Part shown: piece by piece, positions 1-6,112 of the stretch
Layout of the letters: each line of letters opens with the position of its first letter
How positions within the stretch are numbered: position 1 is the stretch's first letter
DNA from: Planctomycetota bacterium
GTDB lineage: Bacteria > Planctomycetota > Phycisphaerae > UBA1845
DNA length: 13,777 nucleotides
Direction: 5' to 3'
Assembly (NCBI GenBank): GCA_024278775.1
Contig: JAJRSP010000031.1
Coordinates: forward strand, 1-13,777
The notes under the pieces: generated by a model
What the model was told of the DNA's origin: nothing
What the model saw: the letters and a program-made list of their open reading frames with translations, nothing else
The model's database searches: none
Translations under genes and position numbers: made by a program

Positions 1-193
1 CCTTCGGCGATCGCCCGGTGTGGGGGCCTGTCGTGCAAACGATCGCCCCGTTGGCCGCCAGCGAGCCGTCGCCGTTGCAAATGGCGTGTTCGTACAGCTC
101 CGCCGGTGAAAGATTCCAATACACTTCTTTGGTGTGGGTGATACCGTGCTGATCGAGGCCCACGTTACTGGGGCAATAGCCCAATGTTGTCAC
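1..193 (-). CDS. pckA: Phosphoenolpyruvate carboxykinase (ATP), N-terminal part, cut by window edge
   Basis: This is the first 64 codons of a gene that runs off the left edge. The product converts oxaloacetate and ATP to phosphoenolpyruvate and CO2 in gluconeogenesis, in the cytoplasm. The translation contains LYEHAI followed by an ANGAIVCTTG stretch and then PHTGRSPK. The TG-x-HTGRSPK block is characteristic of the N-terminal domain of ATP-type PEPCK, and its Arg (residue 61 here) corresponds to the oxaloacetate-binding Arg65 of the E. coli enzyme. The start is GTG at 193, chosen because an AGAGGAG Shine-Dalgarno (203-209 on the plus strand) lies 9 nt upstream and no better start is seen. 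The C-terminal kinase domain and active-site lysines are outside the window. A perfect 10-bp stem-loop lies 24 bases upstream. The family call is confident, but whether the gene is intact cannot be judged. Confidence 0.88.
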   Translation of the reverse strand, partial: MTTLGYCPSNVGLDQHGITHTKEVYWNLSPAELYEHAICNGDGSLAANGAIVCTTGPHTGRSPK

Positions 194-202
194 GACTTTC
201 GT

Positions 203-209
203 CTCCTCT
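203..209 (-). promoter_or_regulatory. Shine-Dalgarno of pckA
   Basis: AGAGGAG on the minus strand, 9 nt before the GTG at 193. It decides the start of this gene, which has no ATG nearby in frame. Confidence 0.7.
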
Positions 210-217
210 AATCGGGC

Positions 218-241
218 GACCCATCCGAATACGGATGGGTC
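218..241 (-). promoter_or_regulatory. Perfect stem-loop in the pckA leader
   Basis: GACCCATCCG (218-227) and CGGATGGGTC (232-241) are exact reverse complements around a 4-nt loop, AATA on plus and TATT on minus. The 10-bp GC-rich hairpin lies 24 nt upstream of the pckA GTG and 8 nt upstream of its SD. No T-run follows it on the minus strand, so it is not a typical intrinsic terminator for the upstream thioesterase gene. It could be a mRNA-stability or translation-control hairpin, or a dyad operator. The structure is seen directly; the role is inferred. Confidence 0.6.
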
Positions 242-264
242 ATCAGACAAAACGCGGCACTCTA

Positions 265-279
265 ACCGGCAGAGCCGGT
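265..279. repeat. Short inverted repeat between thioesterase and pckA
   Basis: ACCGGC (265-270) and GCCGGT (274-279) pair around AGA. This 6-bp stem is in the 165-base gap between pckA and the thioesterase gene. It has no T-run and is weak evidence of function on its own. No convincing promoter was found in this gap. Confidence 0.35.
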
Positions 280-358
280 CGTGGGTAGCCGCTTCCATAA
301 GTTTTTCGACCGCTTGCGTCTTCGGGCGGTAGCATTTACCTCGGCGAACCTGCCGTAG

Positions 359-814
359 CTAGGTGGCACTCCAAAGAGAATCCGGCATCAACCGCGGTGC
401 CCCGTCCACCCCCACACAGGCGAGCGTGGACGTGGCCTCGGTCAGTCGCTGGCCGTCCCGCTCCACGACGTAGCTATGATCGACGCGGGTTCGAGTGATG
501 CGATCGACCGTCACCCGCACCGTCACCAGATCATCGTAGCGAATCGGGGCGATGTACCGGCAAGCGGCCTTGTAGACCACAAAAAGCACGCCCTCCGATT
601 CGAGATCACGATACCGAAAACCGTTTTTTCTGAGCAGTTCAGTCCGGGCGTGTTCAAAATACTCCCAGTATTTGGCGTGATGAAGGTAGCCCATCGCGTC
701 CGTTTCGGCATACCGCACGCGAAAATCACAGGTGTGAGACTGTCCTACCCTGCCGACACTGCGATCGGCAGCGCGATGTTCGTTGAGGGCGTGTTGGCAA
801 TTCCCTTGCGCCAT
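359..814 (-). CDS. 4-hydroxybenzoyl-CoA thioesterase-fold acyl-CoA thioesterase (YbgC/FadM-like)
   Basis: A 151-residue hotdog-fold protein expected to hydrolyse acyl-CoA thioesters in the cytoplasm. Residues 31-62 hold the family signature: VRYAETDAMGYLHH followed by YWEYFEHARTELLR. Asp39 of ETDAMG lies where YbgC-type enzymes carry the catalytic aspartate, and the following helix matches the YbgC pattern. Length fits the family (about 130-150). The start is ATG at 814. It gives about 28 residues before the hotdog strand, somewhat long, and no strong SD precedes it; no ATG or GTG lies in frame closer to the core. The C-terminal half has the usual beta strands (LVTVRVTVDRITRTRVDHSY). A sigma70-like promoter lies at 957-985 and a small hairpin at 830-845. 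There is no tol-pal cluster beside it, so a ybgC role in envelope division cannot be claimed. The substrate is unknown. Confidence 0.85.
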   Translation of the reverse strand: MAQGNCQHALNEHRAADRSVGRVGQSHTCDFRVRYAETDAMGYLHHAKYWEYFEHARTELLRKNGFRYRDLESEGVLFVVYKAACRYIAPIRYDDLVTVRVTVDRITRTRVDHSYVVERDGQRLTEATSTLACVGVDGAPRLMPDSLWSAT

Positions 815-829
815 GACGATTGTGCCTGT

Positions 830-845
830 GGTCCCAATAGGGACC
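830..845 (-). promoter_or_regulatory. Stem-loop in the thioesterase leader
   Basis: GGTCCC (830-835) and GGGACC (840-845) pair exactly around AATA (TATT on minus), 15 nt upstream of the ATG at 814. The position and 4-nt loop match the hairpin in the pckA leader, although the stem sequences differ. No T-run follows. Role unknown. Confidence 0.45.
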
Positions 846-956
846 GGGACCGGCCATGCTCACTCGCGGCAAACCACGGGCCAAGTCACTACCGGCGCGA
901 TGGAACCCATGCCGCCCCAGTGGTGAAAAGCCCTCGAACCCGAGTTAGCAGCGCTA

Positions 957-985
957 CTTTTAGTTCGCTAATTAGTTACTGCCAA
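957..985 (-). promoter_or_regulatory. Sigma70-like promoter for the thioesterase gene
   Basis: On the minus strand, TTGGCA (980-985, five of six consensus bases) is followed after 17 bp by TAAAAG (957-962, four of six). Predicted transcription would begin near 950 and give a leader of roughly 135 nt to the ATG at 814. It lies directly after the stop codon of the M28 peptidase gene (998), supporting separate transcription of the thioesterase. The spacer contains the palindrome CTAATTAG (968-975). Confidence 0.45.
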
Positions 986-997
986 GGCTCCGAGCAA

Positions 998-2863
998 TTA
1001 GCGTGCCGGAGCCAGTTTCACCTGCAGGGTGATCTCCTTGTCGCCGCGTATCACGACCACTTCGACCGTATCCCCGGCTTTGTTGTTGCGGGTGCTGGCC
1101 ATGTAGTCGTATACGTTGGCCACCGTCTTGCCACCGATTCGGATGATCCGGTCTCCAGGCTTCATGCCCGCCACCTCGGCCGGACCCTCCGAGGAGACCG
1201 CTTCGACCTTCATGCCGGTTTTGCCGTCGTCCCCGTAGCCCGGAGCCAACCCCATAACGACACGGTAGGAGGGTAGCGGGCCATCGCTCTTGCCTTTGGG
1301 CGCAGCCGACTTCACCTCGTGGAACACCGGCTGCTGATCGAGGTTGGCGATGTCATTCGCCACACGGTAGACGAGTGTGGCAACCTTGGCACCACCTTTG
1401 GCGTTAATCTTGTAGCTGTCGTCGGTCGGTTTGTGATAATCGCTGTGTTGCCCGGTGAAGAAGTGCATGGCCGGTACCTGCTTGCGAATGAACGAGGCGT
1501 GATCGCTGCGTCCACCGTTGTCACCGGTCGGCAACACGTTCACCCCGACTCGCTGGCTTTCTCGTCGAAGTAGGTCGGGCAGTCCTTCGCCGCTTTCCGA
1601 TCCAAACACCTCGACGGTGCGAGCCTGAGACGGCATGCGCCCGATCATATCCATGTTGAGCATCGTGGCGGTCTTATCAAGGGCGACGGTCGGGTTCTCT
1701 GCATAGTGAGCGCTACCGAGCAACCCGCTTTCCTCTCCGGTGAAGGCGATGAAAAGAATGCTGCGGTCGGGAGGTGGCGCTTCGGAAAACATCCGCGCGA
1801 TCTCGATGAGTCCACTCACGCCGGAGGCGTTGTCGTCGGCCCCGTTGTGGATCTGTGGTTTTTCGTCGGAGTCCACCACTTTGCCGGCTTTGAACCGCCG
1901 CATCATCGGTTTGCGAATGCCAAGGTGGTCGTAGTGCGCCCCCAAGACGACGACCTCATCGGCGTGCGGACCGGCACCTTTCCACATGGCCTGGACATTG
2001 CGTGTGCGTGTGGTGATCTTCTTAAAGCCGGCGGTGCCGGAAACGGTTTGGTGTGCGAGCCACCCGGAAGCAAAATGCCCCGCATCGAGACGCTGCTGCA
2101 ATTGGTCGATAGTGTTCAACCCGCCCGCAGTGAGCATCTCGTCGGCCATCGCCCGCGTGATGTGAAACGCCGGGACGCCGTAGGCGTTGGTGCTTCGGGC
2201 TTGAAAGGGAGTAAGCGTATCCTCTTCGTGATCCTTGTCCCGACGATTAACAAACAAAACAGCCACCGCGCCACGGTCTTTGGCGTTGTAGACCTTGTTT
2301 TGCAGCATGGCGCGCTGGCTTGGGTATCCGTTTTCGTCGGCCCAGGAGTCCGGCTCACCTCGAAGAATCATGGCCACGTTGCCTTCGAGATCGAGGTCGT
2401 GGAAGTCGTCCCACTTCTTGTCGGGCGCTACGGCTCCGTAGCCGCAAAAGACGATTCCACCGTCAAACTCATCGTTGGAGGAAAAGGCGAAGGGTACGAA
2501 ATCAACATGTAGTTCACGAGGCCGGGTATCACCGCTGAAGGCGAGGCGGCTCTTGTCGGTCAGCTTGCGCTCCAGAGTCAACGGGAACGTGGCGAAGTAG
2601 GTACCTTTGTCACCGGCCGGCGCAAGCCCCAGTGACTCAAACTGCTTGCCGATGTAGTCCGCGCTGAGCTCGATGCCGGGCGTGCCGACGCCGCGTCCCG
2701 TTAAGGCATCGCTGGCCAGATAATCGATGTGCGTCTGGAATCGTTTTTCCAACTCGGACGCGCATCCGACCAACGGCACGACCACCAGAATGGCGGCGAG
2801 GCAAAGAACAGCGCGACGTCTCCCGGAGAGACAAGCTAACAAGTAAAAATGGTTACGACGCAC
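998..2863 (-). CDS. M28-family zinc aminopeptidase lipoprotein with PA and C-terminal PDZ domains
   Basis: Predicted exported lipoprotein peptidase of 621 residues. The N-terminus has a basic region, a hydrophobic stretch and the lipobox LVGC (Cys34), so it should be membrane-anchored. A PA-like domain spans about residues 135-210. The M28 catalytic domain spans about 290-510 and has a complete set of likely di-zinc ligands and base: His310 (GAHYDH), Asp343 (GADDNASG), Glu377/Glu378 (FTGEESG), Asp405 (NMDMIG) and His477 (QHSDYHKPTD). A PDZ domain occupies about 535-618 (GMKPGDRIIRIGGKTV). The frame is open up to 3088, but that extension shows no signal-peptide logic. GTG at 2863 is preferred because AGAAAGG lies 10 nt upstream and it gives a normal signal peptide. 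ATGs at 2902 and 2917 are alternatives without an SD. It likely trims peptides in the periplasm; the exact substrate is unknown. Confidence 0.9.
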   Translation of the reverse strand: MRRNHFYLLACLSGRRRAVLCLAAILVVVPLVGCASELEKRFQTHIDYLASDALTGRGVGTPGIELSADYIGKQFESLGLAPAGDKGTYFATFPLTLERKLTDKSRLAFSGDTRPRELHVDFVPFAFSSNDEFDGGIVFCGYGAVAPDKKWDDFHDLDLEGNVAMILRGEPDSWADENGYPSQRAMLQNKVYNAKDRGAVAVLFVNRRDKDHEEDTLTPFQARSTNAYGVPAFHITRAMADEMLTAGGLNTIDQLQQRLDAGHFASGWLAHQTVSGTAGFKKITTRTRNVQAMWKGAGPHADEVVVLGAHYDHLGIRKPMMRRFKAGKVVDSDEKPQIHNGADDNASGVSGLIEIARMFSEAPPPDRSILFIAFTGEESGLLGSAHYAENPTVALDKTATMLNMDMIGRMPSQARTVEVFGSESGEGLPDLLRRESQRVGVNVLPTGDNGGRSDHASFIRKQVPAMHFFTGQHSDYHKPTDDSYKINAKGGAKVATLVYRVANDIANLDQQPVFHEVKSAAPKGKSDGPLPSYRVVMGLAPGYGDDGKTGMKVEAVSSEGPAEVAGMKPGDRIIRIGGKTVANVYDYMASTRNNKAGDTVEVVVIRGDKEITLQVKLAPAR

Positions 2864-2873
2864 AGCACTATGG

Positions 2874-2880
2874 CCTTTCT
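2874..2880 (-). promoter_or_regulatory. Shine-Dalgarno supporting the GTG start of the M28 peptidase
   Basis: AGAAAGG on the minus strand, 10 nt before GTG 2863. The upstream in-frame ATGs at 2902 and 2917 lack any comparable site. Spacing is slightly long, so the call is moderate. Confidence 0.45.
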
Positions 2881-2903
2881 GTTGAGGGGTTGTAGGAATC
2901 ATC

Positions 2904-2915
2904 GCGCACGTGCGC
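2904..2915. promoter_or_regulatory. 12-bp perfect palindrome upstream of the M28 peptidase
   Basis: GCGCACGTGCGC is a perfect 12-bp palindrome centred about 46 bases upstream of the preferred GTG. It could be an operator for a dimeric regulator or a chance GC-rich palindrome. No T-run is adjacent. If translation began at the more distal ATGs, part or all of it would be coding. Confidence 0.35.
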
Positions 2916-2979
2916 ATCGTCGAAAGGGCGACAGATCCACCGGTCCCCCATGTGCGTGATGCAATGCGACACAGACGGC

Positions 2980-3020
2980 CGTGTCCCAAGGACGAGCCAT
3001 GCACAGGAAAACGGGACACG
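2980..3020. repeat. 8-bp inverted repeat with 25-nt loop between M28 peptidase and small lipoprotein
   Basis: CGTGTCCC (2980-2987) and GGGACACG (3013-3020) are exact reverse complements. The dyad lies in the 266-base gap between the lipoprotein stop (3130) and the M28 start (2863). There is no T-run on either strand, so a terminator is unlikely. It could be part of the M28 leader or a binding site. Confidence 0.35.
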
Positions 3021-3096
3021 CCACGATCACTCGGCAAGAGTCCTCCCCCACCGAGTTTATCAGCCGAGTTCGTCATCTGATATTCCACGCTGGGCG

Positions 3097-3123
3097 AGCG
3101 AGCCAGACCCCTTTAGCGAGCCA
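3097..3123. repeat. 9-bp direct repeat, 18-bp period
   Basis: AGCGAGCCA occurs at 3097-3105 and again at 3115-3123. The two copies lie just downstream of the small lipoprotein stop codon. The spacing of less than two helical turns could suit a regulator pair, but chance is possible. Confidence 0.3.
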
Positions 3124-3129
3124 AGGCCT

Positions 3130-3384
3130 TTAACGTGACTGCCACCGATTCAGCCGCGAGGGCCGGTCCGTCATGAAAATAAGGTCCAGGTCGTCGGCCA
3201 GCGCACGCCGGTCATGGTCCGCAATCCGGATGACGGCCTGATTGTGTTCTTCCGCCGTCATGGTGGTGGTTTCGAGATGGCGATGAGAATGAACCCAAAG
3301 CTGGCTGGCACGACTGGTGCAGCCCACCGTGCAGACTCCCGCCAACACCAGCACTCCAAGACCCGTACGTGCGACCCACTGCAT
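3130..3384 (-). CDS. Small exported lipoprotein of unknown function
   Basis: An 84-residue protein. The N-terminus MQWVARTGLGVLVLAGVCTVGC is a classic lipoprotein signal with lipobox VGC and the lipidated Cys at residue 22, so it should be anchored in an envelope membrane. The mature part is only about 62 residues, polar and charged, with a probable helix around MTAEEHNQAVIRIADHDRRA and the ending DLDLIFMTDRPSRLNRWQSR. The ending resembles small lipoproteins I associate with Planctomycetota; that is recollection, not a search result. ATG 3384 is the chosen start because AGAGGA sits 8 nt upstream; the frame continues up to a TTG at 3402, which would overlap that SD. A TTGACA promoter candidate and a G10-containing hairpin lie upstream. 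No catalytic motif is visible and the function is unknown. Confidence 0.75.
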   Translation of the reverse strand: MQWVARTGLGVLVLAGVCTVGCTSRASQLWVHSHRHLETTTMTAEEHNQAVIRIADHDRRALADDLDLIFMTDRPSRLNRWQSR

Positions 3385-3392
3385 GTGATTCA

Positions 3393-3398
3393 TCCTCT
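3393..3398 (-). promoter_or_regulatory. Shine-Dalgarno of the small lipoprotein
   Basis: AGAGGA on the minus strand, 8 nt before ATG 3384. It fixes the start at the third of three in-frame candidates (TTG 3402, ATG 3393, ATG 3384). Confidence 0.6.
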
Positions 3399-3461
3399 GC
3401 AATCGCGTTCGATTGTCTCGTCCGGTTGAACGCCCCGCTTTCGCCCGTGGCGAGCAGCTTC

Positions 3462-3486
3462 ACGCTGGAGACCCCCCCCCCAGCGT
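3462..3486. repeat. Stem-loop containing a 10-bp C/G homopolymer tract
   Basis: ACGCTGG (3462-3468) and CCAGCGT (3480-3486) form a 7-bp stem. The loop is AGA plus most of a run of ten C on the plus strand (3472-3481; ten G in the direction of lipoprotein transcription). It is about 80-100 bases upstream of the lipoprotein ATG and just downstream of a predicted promoter, so it would be in the 5' leader. Homopolymers of this length are prone to slippage in vivo and also to sequencing error. Confidence 0.5.
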
Positions 3487-3496
3487 TCCTACAAAC

Positions 3497-3524
3497 AGCT
3501 TAGTCGCGGTATCCGGCATGTCAA
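3497..3524 (-). promoter_or_regulatory. Promoter candidate for the small lipoprotein
   Basis: A perfect -35 TTGACA (3519-3524) on the minus strand is followed after 16 bp by TAAGCT (3497-3502), a weak -10. Transcription would begin near 3490 and run through the G10 hairpin to the lipoprotein. The consensus -35 is the main support. Confidence 0.4.
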
Positions 3525-3604
3525 ATGATCGGCCTTGGCGTACCTGACCGAATCGGCTGGCACCCTGTTCTTCGATCGGTGACGCGGTATACCCAAAGGG
3601 TAGA

Positions 3605-4030
3605 TCACCAGGTTTTTTGGGTTCGCGTGGTCTCGATCTGGACGAAATCATGGTGCTTGCCGTTGTTCATACCGGGGCAGCCGTGGGCGGCTTGCGACCA
3701 GGCATGGGCCGACGACAGGTTGATGCTCCAGAACGGCCAAGTTCGGCATTGGAGTGGACGAACCGGGTAAATCGAACAGCCGACTTTGTCTCCCTCCCGG
3801 GCGAGGAAAATACAATCACCGTCGGGCTTCTCCGTCAGGCTGTATCGAAAGCCCACCCGGCGCAGATGTTTCTTGCTAAGCCAGTCGTCGTCGCGATCGA
3901 GAAACGCCGCGATGCGGCGGATCTCCTCCTTGGTGGCCCAGACATAGCCCGGGTCGCCGCTGCAGCAGTGCCCGCATTGCGTACAGGTGAAGTTCAGCCC
4001 GTCCCCGTACCATTTCCGTCGTTTGGCCAC
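3605..4030 (-). CDS. YkgJ-family cysteine-cluster (CxxCxxCC) protein
   Basis: A 141-residue soluble protein of the YkgJ/UPF0153 family, whose conserved cysteines are thought to bind zinc or an iron-sulfur cluster. The biochemical role is not established. The diagnostic C-x2-C-x2-CC is at residues 16-23 (FTCTQCGHCCSGDPGYV), followed by Cys73 (GDCIFL), Cys85 (GCSIYPVRP), Cys95 (LQCRTWPF) and Cys118 (HGCPGMNNG). All eight family-type cysteines and the YPVRPLQCRTWPFW segment are present, so it looks intact. The start is GTG at 4030 with AGAAAGG 8 nt upstream. It has no signal peptide and is likely cytoplasmic. It is separated from the lipoprotein by 220 bases containing a promoter candidate, and is divergent from the S41 peptidase gene. 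The substrate or partner cannot be read from context. Confidence 0.85.
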   Translation of the reverse strand: MAKRRKWYGDGLNFTCTQCGHCCSGDPGYVWATKEEIRRIAAFLDRDDDWLSKKHLRRVGFRYSLTEKPDGDCIFLAREGDKVGCSIYPVRPLQCRTWPFWSINLSSAHAWSQAAHGCPGMNNGKHHDFVQIETTRTQKTW

Positions 4031-4441
4031 GCCCCAGCCCTTTCTCTCGTAGCGTTACTCGCAGGACGCGGTCCCGGTCCGATACCCGTCGGTCGTGCTC
4101 CCGGCGGCCGACTCTGCCGATAATGTAGCCGCCTTCGTCGTGTGAGTCGAGCGGAAGCCACAGACAGCGGATTGGTGACGCCTGGGCCCGTCGTCGATGA
4201 ATGCTCGGGGTGCGTTGTAGTGGGTACCCCCTTCGTCCCAAGGCGACGGAAATAACGAACGCGATGGCGGAGGCTGGCCTGCCTTCCGCCTCGGGGCGAG
4301 GGAACGACTCGCCCCACATGGGAGAGTGGTGGGTCAAGCCATGGTGCGCTGTGGCGTGGGTTCGTGCGGCACTCGATTGCGGTAACCCGAAGGAGATGCG
4401 GTCCTCTCTTGCGGGAATCTTGTTTTGGGAAGAATCGGTCT
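4031..4441. other. Divergent intergenic spacer, no gene recognised
   Basis: This 411-base region separates the start codons of the YkgJ-type gene (minus) and the S41 peptidase (plus), so it must carry both promoters. I could not pick convincing -35/-10 pairs. It holds the YkgJ SD near its left end, an 8-bp GGGTACCC palindrome (4222-4229), a strong 8-bp stem-loop at 4293-4315, and the S41 SD (GGGAAG, 4427-4432). Open frames crossing it on either strand show no protein motif and look like GC-bias artefacts. Confidence 0.5.
4293..4315. repeat. Strong GC-rich stem-loop upstream of the S41 peptidase
   Basis: GGGGCGAG (4293-4300) and CTCGCCCC (4308-4315) pair perfectly around the 7-nt loop GGAACGA. 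It lies about 125 bases before the S41 ATG. No T-run follows on either strand. It may be a leader structure or a binding site. Confidence 0.45.
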
Positions 4442-5785
4442 ATGGCCATGTCACGACACGGAATCATCTGGGTCGCGCTGTTCGCGGTGATGACGCTGAT
4501 GTTTCTCCGGCTCCCACAGATGGCCGCCCGCCAGGATTCCGTGGTGAACACATACAGTGCGTTGGTGGAGGTCGACGCTTTGGCCCGGCAGCGGTACGTC
4601 GAAGTACTGGACGGTGATCGTCTCGTGGAAGGGGCCATCCGCGGTATGATGCTCCAGCTTGATCCCTACAGCGGATATATCGCGCCGCGTGAACTGGCGG
4701 CTTTTGAGCGTCGCAGTCACGGGGGGTATGTCGGTGTCGGGATTGCCGTGGGCATGCGAGATGGAACGCCCTCGGTGATCGCCCCGATCGAGAACAGTCC
4801 GGCCGCCCGGTCCGGCATCAAACCGGGTGACCTGATCCTCTCGATCGACGGAGAAGACATGACCTCCCGTTCCGTGTTCGATATCGAGGAACTACTGGTC
4901 GGCAAGCCGAACACGGTGGTACGCATGCGCGTGCTTCACCGGGGAGACCAGGCACCGCGGAATGTCGCCATGAGGCGCGAACCGGTTCACGTCGTGTCTG
5001 TTCGTGGTTTCGGACGGTATCGGGACGGGAGATCGGCCTATCTGGTGGATGCGGACGCCCGAATCGCTTACCTGCGCGTGAGTAACTTTCATGATGGTAC
5101 GGCGCCGGAGTTCAATCGAGCGCTCGAGAACCTGCTCGCCGAAGGAATTCGCGGGTTGGTGATCGACCTCCGTTTCAATCCGGGGGGTACGATGCTTGGG
5201 GCTGTGGCCATGATTGATCGGTTTGTCGAAGACGGTTTGATCCTATCGACCGTGACGCGCCGCCGAGCCGTAGCGGAATACCGCGCCACCCGGCCGGGCA
5301 CCATCACGGACCTACCGCTCGTCGTGCTCATCAACGGTTCCTCGGCCAGCTCCGCGGAGATCGTATCCGGATCGCTCCAGGCGCGCGGACGGGCCACGAT
5401 CATCGGCACGCGCAGCTTCGGAAAGGGCAGCGTGCAACACCTGATCCACCTGACGCAGCACGCGGCCGCCGTGAAACTGACTACGGCCTACTACCGCCTG
5501 CCCGATGGGCGCTTTATCCATCGTACCAAGAAGAATGTGTCTACGAAGGCGTGGGGCGTAATCCCTGACATCATCGTGGAACTCACTCCGACCGAGCAGA
5601 GTGAGCTCCGGCGTGTGCGGCATGAAGTGGATTCGTCGTTTCTCACGATCGACGACTCGGGTACACAGGCGTCTCCAGGTGCAAGCGCGGCCGACGACGC
5701 GAAGTGGCTACCCCTGGATCACCAATTAGCCCGGGCGATCGAATATCTCCGGAAAGGCAAAGTCGAAAGCACCGGTACACACTGA
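4442..5785 (+). CDS. S41-family C-terminal processing peptidase with PDZ domain (CtpA/Tsp-like)
   Basis: A 447-residue envelope serine protease of the C-terminal processing type, which degrades or trims exported proteins from their C-termini. An N-terminal hydrophobic segment (residues 7-24) is a signal or anchor. A short helical region with the family-typical LDPYSGYI follows (about 72-79). The PDZ domain is at about 92-174 (GYVGVGIAVG, SGIKPGDLILSIDG). The peptidase core has AYLRVSNF, VIDLRFNPGG and the catalytic block. Ser303 (in NGSSASSAEI) and Lys328 (SFGKGSVQ) are 25 residues apart, the same spacing as E. coli Tsp Ser430/Lys455, so the Ser/Lys dyad looks intact. ATG 4442 is preferred: GGGAAG lies 9 nt upstream. 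The frame stays open to 4364 but that extension lacks support. It is convergent with the tRNA gene, 20 bases away. Confidence 0.92.
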   Translation: MAMSRHGIIWVALFAVMTLMFLRLPQMAARQDSVVNTYSALVEVDALARQRYVEVLDGDRLVEGAIRGMMLQLDPYSGYIAPRELAAFERRSHGGYVGVGIAVGMRDGTPSVIAPIENSPAARSGIKPGDLILSIDGEDMTSRSVFDIEELLVGKPNTVVRMRVLHRGDQAPRNVAMRREPVHVVSVRGFGRYRDGRSAYLVDADARIAYLRVSNFHDGTAPEFNRALENLLAEGIRGLVIDLRFNPGGTMLGAVAMIDRFVEDGLILSTVTRRRAVAEYRATRPGTITDLPLVVLINGSSASSAEIVSGSLQARGRATIIGTRSFGKGSVQHLIHLTQHAAAVKLTTAYYRLPDGRFIHRTKKNVSTKAWGVIPDIIVELTPTEQSELRRVRHEVDSSFLTIDDSGTQASPGASAADDAKWLPLDHQLARAIEYLRKGKVESTGTH

Positions 5786-5799
5786 GCAAAGACGGCGGG

Positions 5800-5805
5800 A
5801 AAAAC
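5800..5805 (-). terminator. Short T-run after tRNA-Ala
   Basis: Immediately after A73 the minus strand reads GTTTTT. The T5 stretch might serve as a weak stop or processing site. No separate hairpin precedes it apart from the tRNA itself, so this is tentative. Confidence 0.25.
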
Positions 5806-5878
<73 letters not shown>

Positions 5879-5892
5879 ATGATTCACATATT

Positions 5893-5922
5893 ACGATACA
5901 CGAGCCGATCGGTTCGCGTCAA
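5893..5922 (-). promoter_or_regulatory. Promoter of tRNA-Ala
   Basis: On the minus strand TTGACG (5917-5922, five of six consensus) is followed after 18 bp by TATCGT (5893-5898, four of six). The -10 ends 14 bases before the mature tRNA 5' end, a plausible short leader. Confidence 0.5.
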
Positions 5923-6112
5923 GCCACGTGACCCTTTTCGAGCCGGGTGATCCGGGTCTTGATGCGCCCGTATGAATGCGATTCCCAAGGTGGCGCCGTT
6001 CGCTCGTGGCACGGAAGGGTCACCGTGGTGCCGCGCGGACTGAAGTCTACGGCTCAGGGGCAATCCTGACATCGGTAGTTTCATCGGATGCCGGAGAGTC
6101 ACGGGCGTGGGG
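5923..6112. other. Spacer between tRNA promoter and the palindromic element; nothing recognised
   Basis: The whole gap between tRNA-Ala and the giant minus-strand gene is 336 bases (5879-6214). Its right part is the MITE-like element and its left end is the tRNA promoter. In 5923-6112 I see no open frame with protein character, no RNA fold I recognise and no strong repeat. Confidence 0.4.

Noticed and set aside
476..1276. Long plus-strand open frame opposite the thioesterase and M28 genes
   Set aside because: It runs antisense to two genes with clear family motifs and its translation shows no domain, signal or SD. Other long antisense frames (for example 1706-2512, 7688-8326, 11341-11871, 13078-13701) are rejected for the same reason; high GC leaves few stops.
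2864..3088. N-terminal extension of the M28 peptidase from ATG 3088
   Set aside because: The extra 75 residues have no signal character and would bury the lipoprotein signal at residue 109; a GTG with SD at 2863 gives a normal lipoprotein start.
3590..3602. TACCC-AAA-GGGTA hairpin as a terminator of the YkgJ-type gene
   Set aside because: Only a 5-bp stem with a 3-nt loop and no T-run on the minus strand.
3994..4638. Minus-strand open frame spanning the YkgJ-S41 spacer
   Set aside because: It overlaps the 5' end of the S41 gene and the start of the YkgJ gene, is arginine/serine/threonine-rich without motifs, and has no SD. It looks like a GC-bias artefact.
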